A stretch of DNA of 64,000 nucleotides from Serratia liquefaciens ATCC 27592. Its GTDB lineage: Bacteria; Pseudomonadota; Gammaproteobacteria; Enterobacterales; Enterobacteriaceae. A program made the translations under genes and the position numbers. The stretch covers positions 310,001 to 374,000 of the forward strand of contig NC_021741.1 of the NCBI RefSeq assembly GCF_000422085.1, read 5' to 3'. Below are positions 54,802-64,000 of this stretch, piece after piece. The notes under the pieces are model-generated. The model did no database searches. It was not told the DNA's origin and saw only the letters and a list, made by a program, of their open reading frames with translations. Every line of letters begins with the position of its first letter. Position 1 is the first letter of the stretch.

Positions 54802-55065
54802 TTATTTGTAAATTTCTGCTGTCGCGTGGAAGTTACCTTCGTTGCGTGCTTCGATTACACGGTAAGCGGTCGCCCCTTTGGCATCGGCCTTTTCAGACAG
54901 TGCCTGACGGATATCTGAAGGTGCACCGGCAACGCCGCTGACGGTAATGGTGCCTGCAGATTGCATTTTTTCAGCCTGGTTTGCATCAACAGATTGTGCT
55001 GCAAATGCGCCGAAAGAAAGCATGGAGAGAACGCTCATAGTTGCGATGGTAGATTTAATTTTCAT
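54802..55065 (-). CDS. yhcN: DUF1471 periplasmic stress protein YhcN
   Basis: 87 residues with signal peptide MKIKSTIATMSVLSMLSFGA, nearly the E. coli YhcN leader, and a DUF1471 domain ending in GNFHATAEIYK. E. coli yhcN likewise lies beside argR and mdh, so this copy is the likely orthologue. The second copy is 124 bp downstream on the same strand. Confidence 0.87.
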   Translation of the reverse strand: MKIKSTIATMSVLSMLSFGAFAAQSVDANQAEKMQSAGTITVSGVAGAPSDIRQALSEKADAKGATAYRVIEARNEGNFHATAEIYK

Positions 55066-55470
55066 GATTTGACCTTTTCGTATTCTTTTATCAGTTCCAG
55101 TGAACTGTGATTTACGTCACGGAAATGAGTATACATCTAGTAACGCCAAAAATTAATAGTTCGCTAACAGTTTCTAGTGAAACTTTATTATGATGATCCT
55201 TATCTTTTATAACCAGATGGAATAAAAAGTGGTTATAAAACGATCTTTTGATGTTAAATTTATGTAATTTCAATAGGGTAAGTGCTTTTGACCAAAAGTG
55301 CGGAAGAACACAGTAGCTATCACTGGCTGAGCAGTAATGTCATTGAAATATGCTGTGATGAGAAAGAAACCTGGCGTTAAACGTGGTAGGGCTAGAGGGG
55401 AAAGTTAGGATAGGGTTAAAGAAACGCTAACAAAACGCGACGGCTCGCCGCATTTTGTTAGCGTTATGCA
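55066..55470. promoter_or_regulatory. yhcN/argR intergenic region with an 11-bp perfect inverted repeat
   Basis: 405 bp without a gene, AT-rich. TTTTATAACCA (55205-55215) and TGGTTATAAAA (55230-55240) form a perfect 11-bp inverted repeat with a 14-bp spacer, about 140 bp ahead of yhcN, and could be an operator. The right end holds the argR terminator. I saw no convincing open frame. Confidence 0.5.
55423..55465 (-). terminator. Terminator of argR
   Basis: Long hairpin: AACGCTAACAAAACGCG (55423-55439) against CGCATTTTGTTAGCGTT (55449-55465) with one mismatch. It starts 6 bp after the argR stop; on the minus strand it is followed by TCTTT. Confidence 0.7.
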
Positions 55471-57346
<1,876 letters not shown>

Positions 57347-57375
57347 TCATCCAGCAGTGCATGAGTATGCATAGG

Positions 57376-57404
57376 CCGCCGGACAACGTACCGGCGGTTT
57401 TTTT
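57376..57404 (+). terminator. Terminator after mdh
   Basis: CCGCCGG (57376-57382), 8-base loop, CCGGCGG (57391-57397), then seven T. Confidence 0.9.
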
Positions 57405-57414
57405 ATGCCCGCAG

Positions 57415-57675
57415 CTAGGACCGAATACGGGCTTTTCGATCCAGTAAGTTATTGGTATGGGGATCGAAATAGCGGCTCGGCCAGATTTCTGCAGGGTGTA
57501 TATCGAGCGTTTCGGCAATCAGCCATTCTCCTTTTGGCCAGGGACGCGACAGTGCGTTTGCCAGCGTTGATGAGCTAAGTCCTGCCTTGCGCGACACCGC
57601 CGCCAGTGTCGTTCCCTTCTTACGTAAAGCCGCAATGATATCCGCCGGATGCCAATCCTTATTCCTTGAGTTCAT
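57415..57675 (-). CDS. sfsB: Ner-like DNA-binding transcriptional regulator SfsB (Nlp)
   Basis: 86-residue lambda-repressor-like helix-turn-helix protein of the Mu Ner/Nlp family. DWHPADIIAALRKKGTTLAA, SRKAGLSSSTLANALSRPWP and EIWPSRYFDP match the E. coli SfsB signature. E. coli SfsB is tied to maltose-gene expression by overexpression work; its natural targets are unclear. It sits near ispB as in E. coli, but here it is divergent from a Mu-type DNA-binding gene (57852), an arrangement like the Mu early control region. Confidence 0.88.
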   Translation of the reverse strand: MNSRNKDWHPADIIAALRKKGTTLAAVSRKAGLSSSTLANALSRPWPKGEWLIAETLDIHPAEIWPSRYFDPHTNNLLDRKARIRS

Positions 57676-57784
57676 GTTTGCATTCCTTTTTTGATTAGCG
57701 AAAGTTCTGTTAGTGGTATAACTAACAGGTCAAGATTAATCGTTTGAACAACATGAAACGCTTATACGGAAACTAGGATACCAC

Positions 57785-57827
57785 TAAATTTCTTAAAAAA
57801 TATCCAATAAATTTCCTAAAAAAGATC
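57785..57827. repeat. Two 20-bp direct repeats between sfsB and the Mu-like gene
   Basis: TAAATTTCTTAAAAAATATC (57785-57804) and TAAATTTCCTAAAAAAGATC (57808-57827) differ at two positions and start 23 bp apart, about two helical turns. They end 24 bp ahead of the 57852 start and are candidate operators for one of the two flanking regulators. Confidence 0.6.
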
Positions 57828-57851
57828 TTCGCCTACTTTTGCCCAGAGAAC

Positions 57852-58208
57852 ATGGCCATGAAAAAAGAGTGGTTTGCCGCCAAGGAATTGACCGGCGTGG
57901 CAGGGTTACCTTCCTCACCACAGGGAATAAACTTGATGGCGCGTCGTGAAGGCTGGATCAGCCGCCGGCGCAAAGGCGTACAGGGAAAGGCGCTGGAGTA
58001 TCACATTGACAGTTTGCCGACCGGTACGCGCAATTTACTGATCTTGAAAGAGGACCCGGCGCTGTATGAAGTTGAACGCAAGGATCCGCTGACGGTGTGG
58101 ATTGAGTATTACTACCACCTGACGGAGAGCGAACGCGAAAAGATGTTGGCTTTCCTGATGCGAGAGGGGATTGGCGGCCTGCTGGCGCGTGTCTTTCCGG
58201 GGAAATGA
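57852..58208 (+). CDS. Mu transposase N-terminal-type (MuA I-alpha) DNA-binding protein
   Basis: 118-residue protein whose first 70 residues follow the winged-helix I-alpha domain of phage Mu transposase: KEWFAAKELTGVAGLPSSPQ, then REGWISRRRKGVQGKALEYH, then a short SLPTGTRNLL segment. In MuA this domain binds the operator/enhancer also bound by the Mu repressor. The C-terminal part (about 75-118, WIEYYYHLTESEREKMLAFL) is helical and has no transposase core, so it is a regulator or a domesticated remnant, not a transposase. Target and role unknown. It is divergent from sfsB with 176 bp between. Confidence 0.75.
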   Translation: MAMKKEWFAAKELTGVAGLPSSPQGINLMARREGWISRRRKGVQGKALEYHIDSLPTGTRNLLILKEDPALYEVERKDPLTVWIEYYYHLTESEREKMLAFLMREGIGGLLARVFPGK

Positions 58209-58209
58209 A

Positions 58210-58230
58210 CAGACCCGCATCGCGGGTCTG
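58210..58230. terminator. Hairpin between the Mu-like gene and ispB
   Basis: CAGACCCGC (58210-58218), ATC, GCGGGTCTG (58222-58230), between convergent genes; only a weak T-rich tail on either strand. Confidence 0.5.
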
Positions 58231-58257
58231 TGGAAACTGCAGGGCGTTTATTATTTC

Positions 58258-59229
58258 TTAAAAATCGCGTTGAACTGCAAGATGGGCTAATCCTTCCAGC
58301 GCGGCACGGTGGGCAGACTCCGGTAGCACCTGCAGTGCGGCAATCGCCTTGTCGGCCTCTTCCTCAGCGCGTTGGCGGGTATATTCCAGCGAGCCGCATT
58401 GCTCCATGGCCTGTAAAACCGGCTCCAGCAAATGACGGCCGTTGCCCTGTTCAATCGCGCCGCGGATCATGGCTTTCTGCTCGCCTTCACTATTATGCAT
58501 GGCATGCAGCAAGGGCAGCGTCGGTTTGCCCTCGTTAAGATCGTCACCGGTATTTTTACCCAGGGTGCTGCCGTCGGCGCTGTAATCGAGCAGGTCGTCG
58601 ATCAGCTGGAAGGCGGTGCCAAGATAGCGGCCGTAATCCTGCAGCGCTTTTTCTTCTGCCTCGCTGGCGCCCGAAAGGATCGCCGAAGATTGTGCCGCCG
58701 CTTCGAACAGGCGTGCGGTTTTGCTGTAGATCACCCGCATGTAGCTTTCTTCGGTAATGTTCGGATCGTTCACGTTCATTAACTGCAGCACTTCACCTTC
58801 GGCAATCACATTGACCGCCTCGGACATCAGCGCCAATACACGGAGCGATTCCAGGCTGGTCATCATCTGGAAAGCCCGCGTATAGATGAAGTCGCCAACC
58901 AATACGCTGGCGGCATTGCCGAAGGCAGCATTGGCAGTGGCCTTGCCGCGACGCATATCGGATTCATCCACCACATCATCATGCAGCAGGGTTGCGGTAT
59001 GAATGAATTCGATCAGCGCAGCGACGGTAATGTGTTTATCACCCTGATAATGCAATGCCCGCGCCGCCAGAACGGCGATCATCGGGCGGATGCGTTTACC
59101 GCCACCACTGATAATGTAATAGCCAAGCTGATTGATGAGCGTGACATCGGAATTCAGCTGTTCGAGAATTGTTGCGTTCACGGCCGCCATATCTTGCGCG
59201 GTTAACTCGGTAATTTGCTCTAGGTTCAT
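58258..59229 (-). CDS. ispB: Octaprenyl diphosphate synthase
   Basis: Trans-prenyltransferase that makes the C40 side chain of ubiquinone and menaquinone; essential in E. coli. The ATG at 59229 (MNLEQITELTAQDMAAVNAT) gives 323 residues, the E. coli length; the frame open to 59280 adds 17 unconserved residues. First aspartate-rich motif LLHDDVVDESD (Asp84, Asp85, Asp88), second motif FQLIDDLLDYSAD. Divergent from rplU, as in E. coli. Confidence 0.97.
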   Translation of the reverse strand: MNLEQITELTAQDMAAVNATILEQLNSDVTLINQLGYYIISGGGKRIRPMIAVLAARALHYQGDKHITVAALIEFIHTATLLHDDVVDESDMRRGKATANAAFGNAASVLVGDFIYTRAFQMMTSLESLRVLALMSEAVNVIAEGEVLQLMNVNDPNITEESYMRVIYSKTARLFEAAAQSSAILSGASEAEEKALQDYGRYLGTAFQLIDDLLDYSADGSTLGKNTGDDLNEGKPTLPLLHAMHNSEGEQKAMIRGAIEQGNGRHLLEPVLQAMEQCGSLEYTRQRAEEEADKAIAALQVLPESAHRAALEGLAHLAVQRDF

Positions 59230-59397
59230 TGTATTTTTTTCAGCTGTGTTTCTCTTCACCGCGTTGAGATCGCTGCTCACATCGGTACATGGCGGTAACT
59301 GTCCTACTGATTGTACTTGAAAAACGCCTCAGATAAACGCCATGAAAGAAACTGTGCTTTTTTTCTTCTTTTTTCTACTTCTGGTCTTATTCTGCTC

Positions 59398-59810
<413 letters not shown>

Positions 59811-59815
59811 GTTAG

Positions 59816-60085
<270 letters not shown>

Positions 60086-60112
60086 TTTTTCGAGCCTTAC
60101 GAAATAGATGTA

Positions 60113-60140
60113 AGCCCCGCAACTCGTTGCGGGGCTTTTT
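60113..60140 (+). terminator. Terminator after rpmA
   Basis: AGCCCCGCAAC (60113-60123), TC, GTTGCGGGGCT (60126-60136), then TTTT. Confidence 0.85.
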
Positions 60141-60191
60141 ACATTTATGGGCTGCTTGTGCATCGGCCCGTCAGCGCTGGCAAAAGGTAAG

Positions 60192-61163
60192 ATGGAAACG
60201 AAACAGCAGGTCGGAATTGGCATTTTCCTAGCGGTAACTACGGCAGTTTGCTGGGGTGCATTGCCGATTGCGATGAAAGAAGTGCTGGTAGTGATGGAGC
60301 CGTTTACCGTCGTTTGGTATCGATTTACCATCGCGGCGCTGGGGCTTGGGATCATTTTGGCCGTGCGCGGCAGATTGCCGCCGGTGACCATGTTCCGTCA
60401 ACCACGCTGGCTGCTGATTTTGGCCATCGCCACCGCGGGCTTGCTGGGGAATTTTATCTTCTTCAGCTCTTCGTTGCAGTACCTTAGCCCGACCGCATCT
60501 CAGGTCATCGGCCAGCTGTCGCCGGTCGGTATGATGTTTGCCAGCGTGCTGGTTTTAAAAGAGCGGATGCGCATCACCCAGGTGATTGGCGCACTGATGC
60601 TGATTTGCGGGCTGCTGTTGTTCTTCAATGTCAGCCTGATTGAGATTTTCACCCGCCTGACGGATTACACCCTGGGGGTGCTGTTGGGCGTGTGTGCGGC
60701 GATGGTCTGGGTGACTTATGGCGTGGCGCAGAAAGTGTTGCTACGTCGATTAGCCTCGCCGCAAATTTTGGTAATGTTGTACACTTTATGTGCGATCGCG
60801 CTATTCCCTCTGGCCAAGCCTGAGGTGATTTTCCAGCTCAGCGGCTGGCAATTAGCCTGTTTGCTGTTCTGTGGCGCCAACACGCTGATTGGCTATGGTG
60901 CGCTGGCGGAAGCCATGGCGCGCTGGCAGGCGGCGCAGGTGAGTGCGTTAATCACGCTGACCCCGCTGTTTACCCTGCTGTTTTCAGATTTGTTGGCGCT
61001 GGCCTGGCCACACGTATTCGCCGCCCCGACATTGAATGTCGTCGGTTATGTCGGCGCTTTCGTCGTGGTAGCGGGCGCCATGTTTTCCGCAATTGGTCAC
61101 CGTTGGTGGCCGCGACGGGCAGAAACCCGCCTGGTTGCTCCTTTGAAGCAGCCCGGTGAATGA
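60192..61163 (+). CDS. yhbE: EamA/DMT-superfamily transporter YhbE
   Basis: Inner-membrane protein with ten predicted segments as two EamA repeats (about 8-140 and 155-300); substrate unknown. I take the ATG at 60192 (METKQQVGIGIFLAV) with AAAGGTAAG upstream, giving 323 residues (E. coli 321); a frame open from 60147 runs through the rpmA terminator region. Conserved: CWGALPIAMKEVL, FSSSLQYLSPTASQVIGQLS and GYGALAEAMARWQAAQVSA. obgE starts 16 bp after its stop. Confidence 0.93.
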   Translation: METKQQVGIGIFLAVTTAVCWGALPIAMKEVLVVMEPFTVVWYRFTIAALGLGIILAVRGRLPPVTMFRQPRWLLILAIATAGLLGNFIFFSSSLQYLSPTASQVIGQLSPVGMMFASVLVLKERMRITQVIGALMLICGLLLFFNVSLIEIFTRLTDYTLGVLLGVCAAMVWVTYGVAQKVLLRRLASPQILVMLYTLCAIALFPLAKPEVIFQLSGWQLACLLFCGANTLIGYGALAEAMARWQAAQVSALITLTPLFTLLFSDLLALAWPHVFAAPTLNVVGYVGAFVVVAGAMFSAIGHRWWPRRAETRLVAPLKQPGE

Positions 61164-61179
61164 TTTACGGAGACGGTAA

Positions 61180-62352
<1,173 letters not shown>

Positions 62353-62362
62353 TCTTGCAAAG

Positions 62363-62396
62363 AAAAGGGCTCAGTTAAAAACTGGGCCCTTTTTTT
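62363..62396. terminator. Terminator between obgE and pmrB
   Basis: AAAAGGGCTCAGTT (62363-62376) with AACTGGGCCCTTTT (62380-62393), one G-U pair, then more T. The flanking A and T runs allow action in both directions. Confidence 0.85.
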
Positions 62397-62403
62397 ATCG
62401 GCA

Positions 62404-63468
62404 TTATTTGTTCAGGACATTCTCAGGTAACCAGCATTGTGCATTCAGCCCGTGGGTATCCTGGCGATTTTCCAGAGTCAGACGGCCCTGATGCAGTTGC
62501 ACTATGCGGGTGACGATGTTCAGTCCCAGTCCGCTGCCGCCATAGCGTTGATCCATACGGCGGAATGCCTGAGTGAGCTCACCTTCCATTTGTTCTTTGA
62601 TTCCCGGGCCTTCATCCGTCACCTGCAACTGATAGCCGGGTTTCTGCTGTGTCAGCTGCACCTGAATGCTGCTGCCTTCCGGGCTGTAGCGGTGAGCATT
62701 TTCTACCAGATTACGCAGCAGCAGGCGAAGCAGGACCGGATCGCCATGCATCGGGGCCGCCGTCGGGAGCTGCCATTGCAGTTTTTGTCCGCGCTGGCGG
62801 GTCAACTCCTCAAGTTCCTCTTGTAGCGGCAGGATCACGTCGCTCACCCAATCGAAACGCTGATAGTGGCCGCTGGCAAAGTCTTGTCCGGCACGCGCGA
62901 GCATCAGCAATTGTTCGACGGTATGCATCAGTTGATCGATGCGGGTGATCAACGGCTTACTTTGCGGGACCCCCTGTTTTTCCATTAACTCCAGATGCAG
63001 TCGTATCCCCGCCAGTGGCGTACGTAACTCATGTGCGGCATCTGCGGTGAACAGTCGTTCCTGTTGAATGGTGTTATCCAACCGTGAGAACAGTTGGTTG
63101 AGTGTGGTGGTGACCGCCATAATTTCGAGGCTGTCTCCGCTGAGCGGCAGAGGCGTCAGGTTATCGGCGGAACGCTTCTCCAACCGTTGCTGCAGCTGAT
63201 TGAGCGGGCGAATAATCCAGCTGATAGCCCAGAATGAGGCCAGCAGGGTGACGATCATCATGATCAGCGAAGGGGCGAGCAGTGAGGCTATCGCCTCGGC
63301 GATTTCCGTATCGACACGCTCGGTACGCACCTTGGCCGACAGGGTTTCATCCACCAGGAAACTGATTTGCTCCTGGCTTTCATGCCAGAGCCAAAAGGCG
63401 CTGATTAACTGGGTGACCAACAGGATCAGCGCCAGCATCAACAACAGACGACGGCGCATGCTGATCAT
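62404..63468 (-). CDS. pmrB: Sensor histidine kinase PmrB/BasS
   Basis: Inner-membrane kinase of the PmrAB system, which senses Fe3+/Al3+ and polymyxin-type stress and turns on lipid A modification. TM1 about 8-27, a short periplasmic loop (28-62) rich in Glu, TM2 about 64-86, HAMP, phosphoacceptor His146 in AAHELRTPLAG, and ATPase boxes NLVENAHRYSP, DEGPGI and GGSGLGLNI. 354 residues. The start ATG at 63468 overlaps the pmrA stop (ATGA); Met4 is an alternative. The loop and H box resemble E. coli BasS more than QseC. Confidence 0.9.
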   Translation of the reverse strand: MISMRRRLLLMLALILLVTQLISAFWLWHESQEQISFLVDETLSAKVRTERVDTEIAEAIASLLAPSLIMMIVTLLASFWAISWIIRPLNQLQQRLEKRSADNLTPLPLSGDSLEIMAVTTTLNQLFSRLDNTIQQERLFTADAAHELRTPLAGIRLHLELMEKQGVPQSKPLITRIDQLMHTVEQLLMLARAGQDFASGHYQRFDWVSDVILPLQEELEELTRQRGQKLQWQLPTAAPMHGDPVLLRLLLRNLVENAHRYSPEGSSIQVQLTQQKPGYQLQVTDEGPGIKEQMEGELTQAFRRMDQRYGGSGLGLNIVTRIVQLHQGRLTLENRQDTHGLNAQCWLPENVLNK

Positions 63469-64000
63469 GATGAGGATTCCAGACGATAGCCAATGCCACG
63501 AACGGTACGGATGCGGTCCTTGCCCAATTTACGACGCAGGTTATGGATATGCACTTCCAGCGTATTGGAGCCTAAATCATCCTGCCAGGTATAGAGATCC
63601 TGCTGCAACAGCTCGCGATTAACCGTTTGACCGGCGCGCATCATCAGGCGGGAGAGGATGGCGAATTCTTTCGGCGTCACCTCCACCGGCTGCTGCTGAA
63701 CATAAACCTGCTGGCTGGAGAGATTGAGCTGGAGATCGTCCAACTGAATAAGATTGTCGCTGTGGCCCTGATAGCGGCGGATCAGGGCGCGCACGCGCGC
63801 CTGTAGTTCAACTAACGCGAAGGGCTTGACCAGGTAATCGTCAGCACCGGCGTCCAGCCCGTCGACCCGGTCTTCCAGTGCGTCACGGGCGGTCAAAATC
63901 AGCACCGGCAGGTCGACTTGCTGGCGGCGCCACTGCCGCAGCAGGCTGGCACCATCCATGTCGGGCAAGCCCAGATCGAGGATAATCATGCTGTATTGGC
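63465..64000 (-). CDS. pmrA: Response regulator PmrA/BasR (5' end outside window)
   Basis: OmpR-type response regulator partner of PmrB. About 178 codons are visible; the first 45 or so lie beyond the right edge. The phosphoacceptor aspartate is in ILDLGLPD (codon about 63975-63977), followed by LTARDALEDRVDGLDAGADDYLVKPFALVELQARVRALIRR. The C-terminal winged helix has TPKEFAILSRLM and NTLEVHIHNLRRKLG. Similarity to BasR and the overlap with pmrB support the name; the family is broad, so a paralogue such as QseB is the alternative. Confidence 0.87.
   Translation of the reverse strand, partial: QYSMIILDLGLPDMDGASLLRQWRRQQVDLPVLILTARDALEDRVDGLDAGADDYLVKPFALVELQARVRALIRRYQGHSDNLIQLDDLQLNLSSQQVYVQQQPVEVTPKEFAILSRLMMRAGQTVNRELLQQDLYTWQDDLGSNTLEVHIHNLRRKLGKDRIRTVRGIGYRLESSS

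Noticed and set aside
57415..58208. Remnant prophage
   Set aside because: Only two small regulators are Mu-like. No integrase, transposase core, structural or lysis genes, and no target-site duplication were seen, so I report a possible domesticated module and not a prophage.

Overview
The window is a stretch of enterobacterial chromosome. Protein sequences, gene order (a pmrAB-type two-component pair beside obgE, yhcN-argR-mdh following mpl) and one ERIC element point to the Yersiniaceae, most probably Serratia; the species cannot be fixed from the sequence alone. Almost everything is conserved core gene content on both strands, with frdA cut by the left edge and pmrA cut by the right edge. 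I see no prophage, integrase, insertion sequence, CRISPR array or secretion cluster.

Layout. 1-9.3 kb: frdA, epmA, the leftward rsgA-psd-mscM operon and orn. 9.4-9.8 kb: three identical tRNA-Gly(GCC) genes behind one strong promoter. 10.1-22.3 kb: queG (leftward), then the rightward series nnr-tsaE-amiB-mutL-miaA-hfq-hflX-hflK-hflC-yjeT, joining metabolite repair, tRNA modification (t6A, i6A, queuosine), septum splitting, mismatch repair, RNA chaperoning and FtsH control. 22.4-27.7 kb: purA, nsrR, rnr, rlmB. 27.8-31.9 kb: aidB, yjfL, yjfN, bsmA, yjfP, yjfY. 32.3-33.8 kb: ribosomal operon rpsF-priB-rpsR-rplI. 33.9-43 kb: a DUF488 gene, ytfB, fklB, ytfE, cpdB, cysQ, ytfJ, ytfK, an ERIC element, paeA (ytfL) and msrA. 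43.3-49.8 kb: tamA-tamB-ytfP and ppa. 50-54.2 kb: a chemoreceptor gene, fbp and mpl. 54.4-57.4 kb: two yhcN paralogues, argR and mdh. 57.4-58.2 kb: an sfsB/Ner-like gene divergent from a gene for a Mu transposase N-terminal-type DNA-binding protein. 58.3-64 kb: ispB, rplU-rpmA-yhbE-obgE, and pmrB-pmrA.

Points that stand out. (1) rpsR, normally essential, carries a two-base GC expansion that shifts the last 13 codons. (2) tamB is interrupted by a single in-frame TAA. Both are either real mutations or sequence errors. (3) The sfsB/Mu-like divergent pair has two 20-bp direct repeats between the genes and looks like the remains of a Mu-type early control switch. (4) A near-consensus NsrR operator lies over the ytfE promoter, while nsrR itself is in the same window. 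(5) Five small DUF1471 periplasmic or lipoprotein genes occur here, two of them a tandem yhcN pair. (6) A complete 127-bp ERIC element follows ytfK directly. I did not find a clearly new multi-gene system; the Mu-like pair is the best candidate for an undescribed regulatory module.
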